From Paramesorhizobium deserti (GTDB taxonomy: Bacteria > Pseudomonadota > Alphaproteobacteria > Rhizobiales > Rhizobiaceae), in assembly GCF_001558695.1 (NCBI RefSeq), contig NZ_LNTU01000004.1, positions 1 to 64,000 on the forward strand: 64,000 bases of DNA, written 5' to 3'. Positions 17,453-26,993 of this stretch are shown one piece after another; position 1 is the stretch's first letter, and each line of letters opens with the position of its first letter. The position numbers and the translations under genes are program-made. Under the pieces are notes generated by a model that worked only from the letters and a program-made list of their open reading frames with translations, was not told where the DNA came from and did not search any database.

Positions 17453-19362
17453 ATCGGCGCACCGTACTCGGCCTGATGGCATCGGTTTTCGCTCCCGGCA
17501 GGCCTCTCGCGGAGGACCGGGGCGCGGAGGACCGGGAGCCGGCTTTTCTTGAGCAATCGCTTAGATCCGGCATGCTGCCGAAGCTGGCCAATCGTCTGCC
17601 GAAAATGCCTCGCATCGTCAATCTGACCGCCATGGGCAGGGAGCCCGGCCGCTATGGTGGCACCGTGCGGACGCTGATCGGCAGCCAGAAGGACATCCGG
17701 CTGATGACGATCAACGGTTATGCCCGGCTGATCGGCTATGATGAAAAATTTAACATGATTCCGGATATCCTCGAAAGTTTCGAGGTGAGCGAGGATCGTA
17801 TCTTCACCTTCAGGATACGCGAGGGACACAAATGGTCCGACGGCACGCCGCTGACGCCGGAGGATTTCCGCTATTGCCTGGAAGATGTCTGGCTCAATGA
17901 GGAGCTTTCGCGCGGAGGTCCCGTCACCGCCTTGCGGGTCGACGGCAAGCCGCCGCGTTTCGAGATCGTCGATCCACTGACCGTCCGCTATTCCTGGGAT
18001 GCGCCCAATCCCGACTTTCTGCCGAAACTGGCGGCCGCCCAGGCGCTGAGCCTTGTGCTGCCTTCAACTTATCTCAAGCAGTTCCACAAGAAATATCAGG
18101 ATCCCTTCCGGCTTTCGGGGCTGATGAAGGAATATCAGGCCCGCAACTGGGTCGCGCTCCATATCCGCATGGCGCGACAATACCGCCCCGAAAATCCGGA
18201 ATTGCCGACGCTCGATCCCTGGCGAAACACAACCAACCCGCCGGCGGAACAATTCGTCTTCGAGCGCAATCCTTACTTTCACCGGGTCGATGAGAACGGC
18301 CGGCAATTGCCCTATATCGACCGCTTCGTCCTCAATGCCAGCTCCTCGGCCATCATCGCCGCCAAGACCGGCGCCGGCGAAAGCGACCTTCAAAGCCTTG
18401 GGCTGGATTTCCCCGATTATGCCTTCCTGAAAGACGCGGAGAAGCGTTATCCGATAAAGGTCCATCTCTGGAAGCGCACGCAAGGCTCGCGGCTGGCGCT
18501 GCTGCCGAACCTGAATTGCGCTGATCCGGTCTGGAAGCCGCTGTTGCGCGACGTGCGCCTGCGCCGGGCGCTATCGCTTGCCATAGACCGACGCGAGATC
18601 AACAAGGCGGTGTTTTACGGACTGGCGACGGAGAGCGCCGATACGGTCCTTCCCGAAAGCCCGCTCTATCGTCCCGAATTCGCCCAGGCCTGGATCGCCC
18701 ATGATCCTGCCAAGGCCAATGCCTTGCTCGACGAGATAGGGCTTACGACACGCGACGATGACGGACTGCGGCTCCTGCCCGATGGCCGCTCCGCACAAAT
18801 CATCGTGGAAACCTCAGGCGAAAGCACGCTCGAGACGGATGTGCTCGAACTCGTCACCGACCATTGGCGCCAGATCGGAATCGCGCTCTTCATCCGGCCA
18901 TCGCAACGCGATGTCTTCCGCAGCCGGGCGAGTGCGGGTCTAATCATGATGTCGATGTGGTCGGGCATCGACAATGCAGTCCCCACGCCCGACATGAGCC
19001 CGGACCAATTGGCGCCGTCGGCCGAAGAGCAGCTGCAATGGCCGCTTTGGGGCGCCTATTACATATCCCACGGCAAGGTGGGAGAAGCGCCGGATCTCCC
19101 CGAGGCGGTCGAGCTCGTATCGCTTCTGAAGCGCTGGCGCCGGTCGGCCACATCAAGCGACCGGGCGAAGATATGGCACGCGATGCTTTCGATCTACACC
19201 GACCAGGTGTTTTCGATCGGCATCGTCAACGGGACGCTCCAGCCGGTGGTGGCGTCAACGCGACTGCGCAACCTGCCCGACAAGGCGCTCTACGGCTTTG
19301 ACCCCACCTCCTATTTCGGTGTCTACATGCCTGATACGTTCTGGCTTGGCGAGGAGGGCTGA
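17446..19362 (+). CDS. ABC importer substrate-binding protein, family 5 (YejA-like)
   Basis: 638 residues from a GTG start overlapping the ATPase stop. An N-terminal signal (RRTVLGLMASVFAPG) is followed by a long family-5 fold: FTFRIREGHKWSDGTPLTPEDFRYCLED, then RRALSLAIDRREINKAVFYGLA, typical of peptide and opine binding proteins. The length is above that of DppA (about 530) and close to the YejA type. It would deliver a peptide or similar ligand in the periplasm. The ligand cannot be predicted. Confidence 0.9.
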   Translation: MLNRRTVLGLMASVFAPGRPLAEDRGAEDREPAFLEQSLRSGMLPKLANRLPKMPRIVNLTAMGREPGRYGGTVRTLIGSQKDIRLMTINGYARLIGYDEKFNMIPDILESFEVSEDRIFTFRIREGHKWSDGTPLTPEDFRYCLEDVWLNEELSRGGPVTALRVDGKPPRFEIVDPLTVRYSWDAPNPDFLPKLAAAQALSLVLPSTYLKQFHKKYQDPFRLSGLMKEYQARNWVALHIRMARQYRPENPELPTLDPWRNTTNPPAEQFVFERNPYFHRVDENGRQLPYIDRFVLNASSSAIIAAKTGAGESDLQSLGLDFPDYAFLKDAEKRYPIKVHLWKRTQGSRLALLPNLNCADPVWKPLLRDVRLRRALSLAIDRREINKAVFYGLATESADTVLPESPLYRPEFAQAWIAHDPAKANALLDEIGLTTRDDDGLRLLPDGRSAQIIVETSGESTLETDVLELVTDHWRQIGIALFIRPSQRDVFRSRASAGLIMMSMWSGIDNAVPTPDMSPDQLAPSAEEQLQWPLWGAYYISHGKVGEAPDLPEAVELVSLLKRWRRSATSSDRAKIWHAMLSIYTDQVFSIGIVNGTLQPVVASTRLRNLPDKALYGFDPTSYFGVYMPDTFWLGEEG

Positions 19363-19364
19363 CC

Positions 19365-20363
19365 GTGCTGCGATACATCGTCTGGCGCATCGCCGTCATG
19401 ATCCCGACATTACTGATCATCTCGGCCCTGATCTTCACCATCATCGAGCTTCCGCCTGGCGATTATTTCGACAGCTACATCGCGGAGCTCAGGGCCCAGG
19501 GCGAAAGCGTGGATTCCGAACGCATCCAGATGCTGCGCAAGGAATACGGCTTCGACAAGCCGCCGGTGCTGCGCTATTTCCACTGGGTCGGCGGCATGCT
19601 GCATGGCGATTTCGGCTATTCCTTCGAATATGAACTGCCGGTCCGCGATGTGGTCGGCGACCGGCTGTGGCTCACCATCCTCGTCTCCTTCGTCACCATC
19701 GTCTTTACCTGGCTGATCGCCTTCCCGATCGGTATGTATTCGGCGACCCATCAATATAGCTGGGGCGATTACGGGCTGACCCTTCTCGGCCTCATCGGCC
19801 TCGCCATACCGAATTTCATGCTGGCGCTGATCCTGATGTATTTCGCCAATATCTGGTTCGGGACCTCGATCGGCCATCTCATGGACCAGAAATATCTGGG
19901 CCAGCCGATGGACTGGGACAAAGCCAAGTCGATCCTCGAACATCTCTGGATCCCCGTCGTCATCATCGGAACCGGCGGCACGGCGAGCATGATCCGGCGC
20001 CTGCGCGCCAATCTCCTCGACGAGCTTCACAAGCAATATGTCATCACGGCCCGCGCCAAGGGCCTCGGACCCTTCCGCACGCTGGTCAAATATCCGCTGC
20101 GCATGTCGCTCAACTTCTTCATCTCCGATATCGGCTCGATCCTGCCGGCGATCATCTCCGGCGCCGAAATCACGGCGATCGTGCTGTCACTGGAAACCAC
20201 CGGCCCGATGCTGATCAAGGCGCTGCAAAGCCAGGACATGTATCTGGCGGGCTCCTTCCTGATGTTCCTCGCTTTCCTGACGGTCATCGGCGTGCTGATC
20301 TCCGATCTGGCGCTGGCGCTGCTCGACCCCCGGATCCGCCTGCAGGGCGGCAGCACCAAATGA
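19365..20363 (+). CDS. ABC importer permease (YejB/DppB-like)
   Basis: 332 residues with six membrane helices. The N-terminus (RYIVWRIAVMIPTLLIISALIFTIIELPPGDYFDSYIAELRAQG in parts) is typical of DppB/YejB permeases. The cytoplasmic EAA loop that contacts the ATPase is around VITARAKGLGPFRTLVKYPLR. It uses a GTG start two bases after the binding-protein stop and overlaps the next permease by 4 bases. Confidence 0.92.
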   Translation: MLRYIVWRIAVMIPTLLIISALIFTIIELPPGDYFDSYIAELRAQGESVDSERIQMLRKEYGFDKPPVLRYFHWVGGMLHGDFGYSFEYELPVRDVVGDRLWLTILVSFVTIVFTWLIAFPIGMYSATHQYSWGDYGLTLLGLIGLAIPNFMLALILMYFANIWFGTSIGHLMDQKYLGQPMDWDKAKSILEHLWIPVVIIGTGGTASMIRRLRANLLDELHKQYVITARAKGLGPFRTLVKYPLRMSLNFFISDIGSILPAIISGAEITAIVLSLETTGPMLIKALQSQDMYLAGSFLMFLAFLTVIGVLISDLALALLDPRIRLQGGSTK

Positions 20364-21535
20364 ACTCTCCCCTCCCCCCTCCCGGCGCGCCGCTCCAGCA
20401 TTACGTCTCGACCGCACCGTTCGATCCCAAGTCGGTCGAGGTGATGACGAAGGAGCAGGAGCGCGTCTACCAGGCCTCGCAACTGCGCCTGATGTGGTGG
20501 AAGTTCCGGCGGCACAGGCTTGCCCTGGCATCGGGCGTCTTCCTCCTGGCGCTCTATCTGATGATCCTGATCTGCGAGTTCCTGGCGCCCTACAATCTCC
20601 ATACCAGGAACATGGATTTCATCCATGCGCCGCCGCAACCGGTGCACCTCTTCCATGACGGACAATTCGTCGGGCCGTTCGTCTATGGCCGGCAGATGAC
20701 CTTGAACATGGATAAGCTGAAGCGTGAATATTCCGACGACAGGAACATGATCCAGCCGATCCGCTTCTTCTGCCGGGGCGACAAATACCGGTTCTGGGGG
20801 CTCTTCGAGAGCGATCTCCACCTTGTCTGTCCCGCGAAAGGCGGCGAGCTTTTCCTGCTCGGCACCGATCGGCTTGGACGCGATGTCTTGTCGCGCATCA
20901 TCTATGGCGCCCGCATCTCGCTGACGATCGGGCTGGTCGGGATCACGTTCAGCTTCCTGCTCGGCATCGTCATCGGCGGCCTTGCCGGCTATCACGGCGG
21001 CGTTTTCGACCTGATCGTGCAGCGGGTGATCGAAGTGCTCCAGTCTATCCCCAGCATCCCCTTATGGATGGCGCTCGCGGCGATCATGCCAATCACCTGG
21101 AGCCCCATCCTCATCTATTTCGGCATCACCGTTATCCTCGGCCTCCTCGACTGGACCGGCCTGGCGCGCGCCGTCCGCTCCAAGCTCCTGGCGTTGCGCG
21201 AAGAGGACTATGTGCTGGCCGCCCAGCTGATGGGCGCCAGGGGCAGCCGCATCATCCGCCGCCATCTCATCCCCGGCTTCATGTCGCATCTGATCGCGAC
21301 GGCGACCATCTCGATCCCCGGCATGATCCTCGGCGAGACGGCGCTGAGCTTCCTGGGGCTCGGCCTTCGCGCACCGATCACCAGCTGGGGCATTCTTTTG
21401 ACCGAGGCGCGCAGCGTCAGCGTCATCGCCTTCTATCCCTGGCTGCTGTTCCCCATGATCCCGGTCATTCTGGTGATCCTGGCCTTCAATTTCCTCGGCG
21501 ATGGCTTGCGCGACGCCGCCGATCCGTACCGGTAA
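20360..21535 (+). CDS. ABC importer permease (YejE/DppC-like)
   Basis: 391 residues. After TM1 (about 55-78) there is a soluble insertion of about 90 residues (NLHTRNMDFIHAPPQPVHLF...), then the permease domain beginning LFLLGTDRLGRDVLSRIIYGARISL, with an EAA loop at DYVLAAQLMGARGSRIIRRHLIP. The insertion is typical of YejE rather than DppC. Together with the fused ATPase and long binding protein this marks a YejABEF-type system. In enterobacteria that system imports peptides including microcin C; its ligand here is unknown. Confidence 0.92.
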   Translation: MNSPLPPPGAPLQHYVSTAPFDPKSVEVMTKEQERVYQASQLRLMWWKFRRHRLALASGVFLLALYLMILICEFLAPYNLHTRNMDFIHAPPQPVHLFHDGQFVGPFVYGRQMTLNMDKLKREYSDDRNMIQPIRFFCRGDKYRFWGLFESDLHLVCPAKGGELFLLGTDRLGRDVLSRIIYGARISLTIGLVGITFSFLLGIVIGGLAGYHGGVFDLIVQRVIEVLQSIPSIPLWMALAAIMPITWSPILIYFGITVILGLLDWTGLARAVRSKLLALREEDYVLAAQLMGARGSRIIRRHLIPGFMSHLIATATISIPGMILGETALSFLGLGLRAPITSWGILLTEARSVSVIAFYPWLLFPMIPVILVILAFNFLGDGLRDAADPYR

Positions 21536-21601
21536 GGATGGGGTTTACGTCGCCTGAGCTTTAGCTTTCCGAAGTCGGGCGGGCTAGGCAGCATGGCGTA
21601 G

Positions 21602-21678
21602 GCACCAATAGCTCAGCTGGATAGAGCACCAGACTACGAATCTGGGGGGTAGAGGTTCGAATCCTTTCGGGCGCGCCA
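21602..21678 (+). tRNA. tRNA-Arg(ACG)-like gene with mispaired acceptor stem
   Basis: The D arm, anticodon arm (CCAGA-CTACGAA-TCTGG, anticodon ACG at 21636-21638), 5-base variable loop, T arm (AGAGG-TTCGAAT-CCTTT) and encoded CCA are all present. The acceptor stem is defective: 5' GCACCAA faces 3' CGGGCGC, leaving mismatches at pairs 3, 6 and 7. The 3' strand matches what a normal rhizobial tRNA-Arg would need (GCGCCCG as partner). This suggests a recombination or attachment-site product and not a fully functional gene. A decayed mobile region follows. Confidence 0.75.
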
Positions 21679-21832
21679 TTTCACAAAACTGGGCACTCCT
21701 GCGGGAGAGGCCCCGCCGCCCATTACCAGCCTTTCCAGAATCGTTCTTCGTCCGTGGATGCGGATTTCTGTGTCGTCAACTTCGACGTTGTCGATCATGG
21801 CGCGGAGACCCGTCTCACAAATTTAAGCTTGA

Positions 21833-22621
21833 GCCCGGTACCGCCGCGCCGGGGCCGGCCTAGAAACGTGGGGCAAGAGCCTGCTGCTTCTGCCGGATCA
21901 TCCGGCGGATGGCATCCAGGCCTGCAACCGCGTGGCTGTGGGCCTCTGTGCCCAGCTCGGTTTGCGCCAGGCGCGTGAGGATTTTGTTAAATCCGGGCGC
22001 GATGCCAAGAAGCTCGATCTTCTAAAAGCAGCGCAGACAGCGCGCAGAGAGAAGGCCGAGGCAGCGCAAGCCGCGATGAAGGCGCGGCATCGTCACGAGG
22101 GCGGAGCACTGGCACAGCAGCAGCTAGCAGTGCGGCGGCAGTTGCGCACGCGCTATCTGGATGAAGCCCGACGCGTGAAAGAAGCCCGCGCTGCTGCGAA
22201 GCCGACGGGCCTTGCGGCCTTTCTTGGCCGCGTAACCGGCGTCAGTTTCGTCATCAGCAAGCTCCACAAACATCGGGACGCGCAGCGCTATCAGCAATCA
22301 AGTAAAGGTGAGAGCACGCAAGGCGGGCGTGGTGGAGACGATGGTAAAGGCGCTGTTCGTCGGCGGCAGCGGACACGGCGGCGGGATAATGAGATCGCGG
22401 TGCCCAGGGATCAGGCGGAGGTGTTAGAAACCCCGGCCCCGAATGTGCCGGAGCCGCACTGGACCGAATTGCCGCTGGCCGATGAGTACCTGGAGGCGGC
22501 TAGGGACCGCGATGAAGTGGGGGATGAGAGCGGAACGGGCGGGCGGCGGATCAAGCCGTCACGTTCGAAGCGGGGGAGTGAGCGCGACGATGATAACAAG
22601 GATTTTGAGCGGGAACGGTAG
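21833..22621 (+). pseudogene. C-terminal fragment of a mobilization/relaxase-type protein
   Basis: The open frame runs from 21833 to a stop at 22621 with no plausible start until a GTG at 21932, so a 5' part seems missing. It reads SLLLLPDHPADGIQACNRV, then a long Glu/Arg/Ala-rich helical region (KLDLLKAAQTARREKAEAAQAAMKAR in parts) and a charged disordered tail ending ERER. This composition is typical of relaxase C-termini on rhizobial integrative elements, but no catalytic domain is present, so the identification is tentative. It lies 155 bases after the tRNA-Arg-like gene. Confidence 0.45.
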
Positions 22622-22709
22622 TATGGGCTCGCCCCTCTCGGGTCAGGCTCTACGCAATGCACCGAGCCGCCAGCCGTCTCGGCCCATTCGGGTGGCGATC
22701 CTTCGCAAG

Positions 22710-23234
22710 TCAAGGAGGCTCGGGAGCCCACCATCGAAGCAGGCTACGCACCGGAAGGGTGTTATCCGCCGGGGGTGGAAACCAGGGGGCGCTCTGGAGT
22801 GCGGCGCGCAGAGGCGTCTGTACCAGGTCAGGGGCGCGCCAGACATATTCAGCGGCCATGGCTTTGCCTTCGGGCGTCAGCGTTTGGAGATGGCGGATGG
22901 CGGAGTCGACTGAAAAATCTTCGCCGGTCTCGTTTTTGAATTTGGTCGGCAGACCGGTCCACACCACAACATCAATGCTTTTGCTTTGCGCCCAGATCGG
23001 GATGGTATCGGGAACAGGCAGTTGGCAGTTGCGACGACTATCAGCAAACCAGAAACCCATATGGCGCATGACGGTGCTTTCCCGGCATCGGAGATCGGCA
23101 ATCGCATCGTCAGGGTCCTTGCGCGTGCTAATTGCATACTGGACCGTGCAGTTCTCCCCATTCTCAGGGTTGATTACTAGCGTGAGGGCACCCCGGCGCG
23201 TTTGTGAAATGCGCGAAAATTCCAGCGGCAGCAC
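22710..23234 (-). CDS. Hypothetical protein next to hipBA
   Basis: 174 residues starting MLPLEFSRISQTRRGALTLVINPENGE. No family is recognised. The N-terminal half reads like a compact soluble domain with a Cys/His-poor beta pattern (TVQYAISTRKDPDDAIADLRCREST). The C-terminal part includes SAIRHLQTLTPEGKAMAAEYVWRAP. Codon use fits a real gene and the opposite strand carries nothing convincing. It is 104 bases downstream of hipA on the same strand, in the decayed island, and could be cargo. Confidence 0.6.
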   Translation of the reverse strand: MLPLEFSRISQTRRGALTLVINPENGENCTVQYAISTRKDPDDAIADLRCRESTVMRHMGFWFADSRRNCQLPVPDTIPIWAQSKSIDVVVWTGLPTKFKNETGEDFSVDSAIRHLQTLTPEGKAMAAEYVWRAPDLVQTPLRAALQSAPWFPPPADNTLPVRSLLRWWAPEPP

Positions 23235-23337
23235 AGGCCCGTCCGCAAGTCATTCCCCGTGATGCCTGTCGAAGTCCGGTCGTTTATCCCAGATCAGGGA
23301 ACCCCAACCAAGGAGGGCGATACGTGGTGCGGCTGTC

Positions 23338-24675
23338 TTATTCGTCATCGGCGCCGAGGTCTCCAGATAAAAAGGTCTCGATCAGACGGACGCGGTGGGC
23401 GATGCCGTTGCTGATGGATTCAACCATGTCTTGCGGGAAGCCGGAAGGAAGTGCATTGATCACGGCAGACGCCTGACGGGGTGCCTTGGCAGCGAGATCA
23501 GCAAACAGGCTGCGTATCAACGATGTGCCAATGCCGGCGATTTCTGCCGTCTGCACGAAATGCCGGGGGACGATGTCGTTGAGCGCATAGTGGCGGTTCT
23601 TGCCCACAGACATGGCGAGCTTGAATTTTTTGCGCACGATCTGATGGGCATCGAGGCTCGGTTGGGCGCTGAGCACATCATAGAGCGGCGTCATCTGGTA
23701 GCGTCCGCCGGGCGTCAGAAAGACGCTGAAATTCTTGGCGTGGCCGTCAGTCGCGCCCAACAGCCAGAAGATGATGTTGGCGCGCATGAAGGTCGCAATA
23801 TCCTTATCCGGCGTATCACTGCCTCTGAGCAGTTCGAGAATCTCGCGCAGGCCGGGACCGCCATCGGATTGGTATTTGCGGGTCGGCGGTATGGAGAGTG
23901 CCTGGCAGCAATCTTCTTGCGGCAGGCGGATCAGGCGCTCATCCTTCGTCCAGCGCCGGTCGAAACGCTCCACAATCAGTGTGCGGCGTTCACCAAAGTC
24001 AGCGATCTCGACGGTGGCGACCGGCACGCCGAACGCTTCCAGCAGTTTGAGGCAGAGATATTCATTTTCGACACTGTTTGAGAGGTCGATCCCGTTGGGC
24101 AACTGGCCGATCTCGGGTTTCAGGATGTGGGTGGTGGCGGTCGTGCCGATCGGTTTGAACCACTGGCCGTCCTTGCGTAGCAGCGCCGTTTTCTCCTGCG
24201 CACCGGCAATAGAGATTCTGAAATCGTCATCCTCGCCCATGCCCAGTGGGGCAGCGGCAAGATTGTTGATGAGATCGGCAATGGCCTTGTCATCGACGTG
24301 TTGGCCGTCAGTGCCGCCGGTGGGGCCGGGATCGATTCCGTCTGGCAAAAATTGCAGCGCGCCAACACAGTCATGGCCGAGAGCGGTGAGCAGGCTGTAA
24401 GCGTCAGTGCCGTCCGCCCCGACACGTTCGGCAACACGCTTACGGATCGCGTCGCTGTCCGGCAGAAGATTGTCGAAGACATTGACCACCGGCACGCCGA
24501 TATACCGATCTTCGCGCAGCGGCAGGGACAGGGAGACGGCGAAAGCGTTGTCCCAGGACAGCCAATCCGGGTCGTAGCGAAAATCGATCGCGCCCGTGGA
24601 TTCGCGCCGCAGCACCCCGACCAAGCGGCCGTTCAGGAAGACATTGAGCGGGGCGTGGGTCCGGCGGCGGGCCAT
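23338..24675 (-). CDS. hipA: HipA-family serine/threonine kinase toxin
   Basis: 445 residues, normal for HipA. The N-terminal subdomain (NVFLNGRLVGVLRRESTGAIDFRYDPDWL) is followed by the P-loop-like ISIAGAQEKTALL motif, catalytic Asp and Asn in TDGHAKNFSVFL, and the metal-binding Asp in PLYDVLSAQ. HipA kinases phosphorylate glutamyl-tRNA synthetase or related targets and induce growth arrest; HipB neutralises them and represses the operon. The ATG overlaps the hipB stop by one base. All catalytic elements are intact, in contrast to its decayed neighbours. Confidence 0.93.
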   Translation of the reverse strand: MARRRTHAPLNVFLNGRLVGVLRRESTGAIDFRYDPDWLSWDNAFAVSLSLPLREDRYIGVPVVNVFDNLLPDSDAIRKRVAERVGADGTDAYSLLTALGHDCVGALQFLPDGIDPGPTGGTDGQHVDDKAIADLINNLAAAPLGMGEDDDFRISIAGAQEKTALLRKDGQWFKPIGTTATTHILKPEIGQLPNGIDLSNSVENEYLCLKLLEAFGVPVATVEIADFGERRTLIVERFDRRWTKDERLIRLPQEDCCQALSIPPTRKYQSDGGPGLREILELLRGSDTPDKDIATFMRANIIFWLLGATDGHAKNFSVFLTPGGRYQMTPLYDVLSAQPSLDAHQIVRKKFKLAMSVGKNRHYALNDIVPRHFVQTAEIAGIGTSLIRSLFADLAAKAPRQASAVINALPSGFPQDMVESISNGIAHRVRLIETFLSGDLGADDE

Positions 24676-24929
24676 CAGAACAGGTCCTCGATGTCAGCGG
24701 CGTTTCCCTTGCTGCGTGGCCGGACCACCAGTTCAAGATCGAGCGCGGACAGCGCCGCCATCAGCGTGCGCAGCTGGACGGCCGGCTCACCGGCCTCTAA
24801 TCGGGAGACCGTTCCCTGGCGTAAATGAATATGATCGCCGAGGCCTGACTGGGTCAGTCCGGCTTGTTTCCGGGCGCGGCGCAGGATAGCGCCGAGCTGC
24901 TTCTCGTTACGGGCGATGGAATCAGTCAT
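24675..24929 (-). CDS. hipB: HipB-family antitoxin, Xre-type repressor
   Basis: 84 residues with one helix-turn-helix (about 10-65: LGAILRRARKQAGLTQSGLGDHIHLRQGTVSRLEAGEPAVQLRTLMAALSALDL in parts), ending in a short flexible tail, as in HipB. It should bind the four phased inverted repeats directly upstream (24950-25044) and form a complex with HipA. It is the first gene of the two-gene operon. Confidence 0.9.
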   Translation of the reverse strand: MTDSIARNEKQLGAILRRARKQAGLTQSGLGDHIHLRQGTVSRLEAGEPAVQLRTLMAALSALDLELVVRPRSKGNAADIEDLF

Positions 24930-24949
24930 GGGGCACCTCTACTACAACA

Positions 24950-25044
24950 TACGCGAGTCCGTATAGATTGTGAATATGCGCGATTGCGTATATTAGCTGA
25001 ATATACGCGTATGCGTGTAATGATGATTTAGACGCAAATGCGTA
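24950..25044. promoter_or_regulatory. Four-site HipB operator array, 27-bp period
   Basis: Four copies of TACGC-N4-GCGTA occur at 24950-24963, 24977-24990, 25004-25017 and 25031-25044. Each has at most two departures from the consensus: TACGCgagtCCGTA, TGCGCgattGCGTA, TACGCgtatGCGTG and GACGCaaatGCGTA. Their centres are exactly 27 bases apart. The array starts 21 bases upstream of hipB. The E. coli hipBA promoter also has four inverted-repeat operators, but with a different sequence. The rest of the gap to 25413 holds no supported gene. Confidence 0.85.
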
Positions 25045-25413
25045 TAACGGTCTTTGCCACTTGCGGCGCGGGCGTGGTTTGGGTACCCGAACACCCCGAC
25101 ATAGTTGCAGCTGTTCGCCAGCGGCCGGGGGCACTGGCTGATCCGCTGTCATTGAGCGCTGAGGGTATGTTCCTGCATCCGGTTGTGGGAGGCGATCTCG
25201 ATGAGAGCGTCCAGATTCAGGGCCATCAGATCAGGTTTGCGACCGTCGATCTGATGCAGTCGGCATCGCCCATTTTGGCACGGCTTGGCGCGTTGATTGA
25301 GCCTGCGGAATGCGCCCTGGCCGCGTAACCATAATGCCAGTTAACATTTTGATTTCAATTTATTAACATAATTTACGTGTGATTGCACAACACAAAAAAC
25401 TTGACATGAAGCC

Positions 25414-26931
25414 ATGGCCCCACCGAACGAAAAGCTCGCCGATTCCTTAAGCGCCTTGCAGAAACTGCAAAGCGGGGGCAGCGCATATTCAAATCCAGCG
25501 ACTTCAGCCGTGTCCATCGGGAGCGGCTTATGCAGCATGGCTTTCTGCGCGATGTCATCAAAGGGTGGCTCACGTCGAGCGGGCCGCAGACCCAGCCGGG
25601 AGACACCACACCATGGCGTGCGTCCTTCTGGGAGTTCTGCGCACGCTACTGCCGCGACCGTTTCGGCAATGACTGGTTCCTGTCACCGGAGCAGTCGCTC
25701 CTGCTGCACGCGGAAGCGACCGCGATCCCGCCGCAGGTCATCGCCAATAGTCCAAAAGGCGCCAACAACAACCTTCAGCTCCTCTTCGGCACCTCCCTCT
25801 ATGATCTTAAGGTCAAGGAGATGCCCCCACCCGAGGACATGGCGGAGAAAAACGGCCTTCGCGTCTACGCAGCAGATGCCCGCCCTCGTGAAAGTGCCGG
25901 AAGCCTTTTTCCAACGGACACCTATCGAGGCGCAGGTCGTGCTGGCCGCCGTGCGCGACGTGTCCGGTATCCTTGGGCGCTTGCTTGATGGCGGACATTC
26001 CGCCATCGCCGGAGCGTTCCGCCGCATAAGCCGTACCAGCTTTGCCGACGAGATCATCAAAACCATGAAAAGCGCGGGCTACGGCGTTCGCGAAAGTGAT
26101 CCCTTTGCCGAGCGGCCTTATGTGCCCGCCATCGTCGTGGGCGTGCCGCCCATTTGTCGCCCGGCTTAACGCCATCTGCGAAAGCCAGCGCGCGCCAGTG
26201 ATGGAGATTTTTCCGAAGGCACCAAGGCTGCCCGCTGACAAAAGCAGCTACATGAAGTTCGTGGAGGACATCTATCAAAGCGATGCCTACCATTCGCTAT
26301 CGATTGAAGGCTACAGCGTCACGCGCGCGGTTACTGGCAGGCCTTCCAGAAAGTCAAAGATTCCGTGGCCGCCATTCTCGATGGCGCGCCTGCTGGGGCG
26401 CTCGTACACGAGCAGCACCGGGAATGGTATCGCGAACTGTTCAGGCCGTCCGTGGTGGCGGGCATTCTCAAGCCGAGCGCCCTCGCCGGATATCGCAACC
26501 ATCCGGTTTACCTGCGCGGATCGTGGCATGTGCCGCCCCGCCTAGAAGCAGTCCCGGAGGGCATGGATGCGCTCTTCGCCCTACTGGAAAAAGAGACCGA
26601 GCCCGCCGTCCGGACTGTGCTGGGGCACTGGCTTGTCGGCTACGTTCACCCCTATCCTGACGGCAATGGACGGATGGCGCGATTTCTTATGAATGCGATG
26701 CTGGCGTTGGGCGGGGCAAACCGCCGATGGCTCGCTCACGACCACCGCCTCGGCACCAGCACATCTCGACCGAAACAGCCGCCCCCGAGCATCCGCGCGA
26801 CTTGCTCGGCCACACCTAGTGGCGCGACCGCGTGGAGTTCGAGCGGAACAGCAAGTTTGTGCGCATCGAGATACAGGGCGCAACGACATGTTTCATGGCG
26901 CGGCGGCTCCAAACATGCCGTGTATCGGTGA
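25414..26931 (+). pseudogene. Fic/DOC-family gene with at least four frameshifts
   Basis: Pieces of one Fic protein lie in order in different frames. LADSLSALQKLQ is in the first frame from 25414. IFKSSDFSRVHRERLMQHGFLRDVIKGWL is next in a second frame up to about 25880. ALVKVPEAFFQRTPIEAQVVLAAV returns to the first frame up to about 26145. DIYQSDAYHSLSIEGYSVT is in the third frame. The catalytic loop HPYPDGNGRMARFLMNAML is at about 26650-26710, back in the first frame. The Fic motif (HxFxDGNGRxxR, here with Y and P variants) is intact, but no single frame joins the parts, so no functional protein is expected. The C-terminal part after ALGG is not recognisable. Confidence 0.85.
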
Positions 26932-26993
26932 TCCGGTAGTGCGCTACGGCCTGCCCGCGTCGCGGCACACTCCCCAGCTCGGCCTGTTCAGGG

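Noticed and set aside
24950-25044. CRISPR-like regular array
   Set aside because: The repeated unit is a 14-base inverted repeat with short 13-base spacers and lies exactly at the hipBA promoter; it is an operator array.
25038-25328. 96-codon frame between hipB and the Fic pseudogene
   Set aside because: Its start lies inside the last operator, there is no ribosome site and no family match. It could be gene debris.
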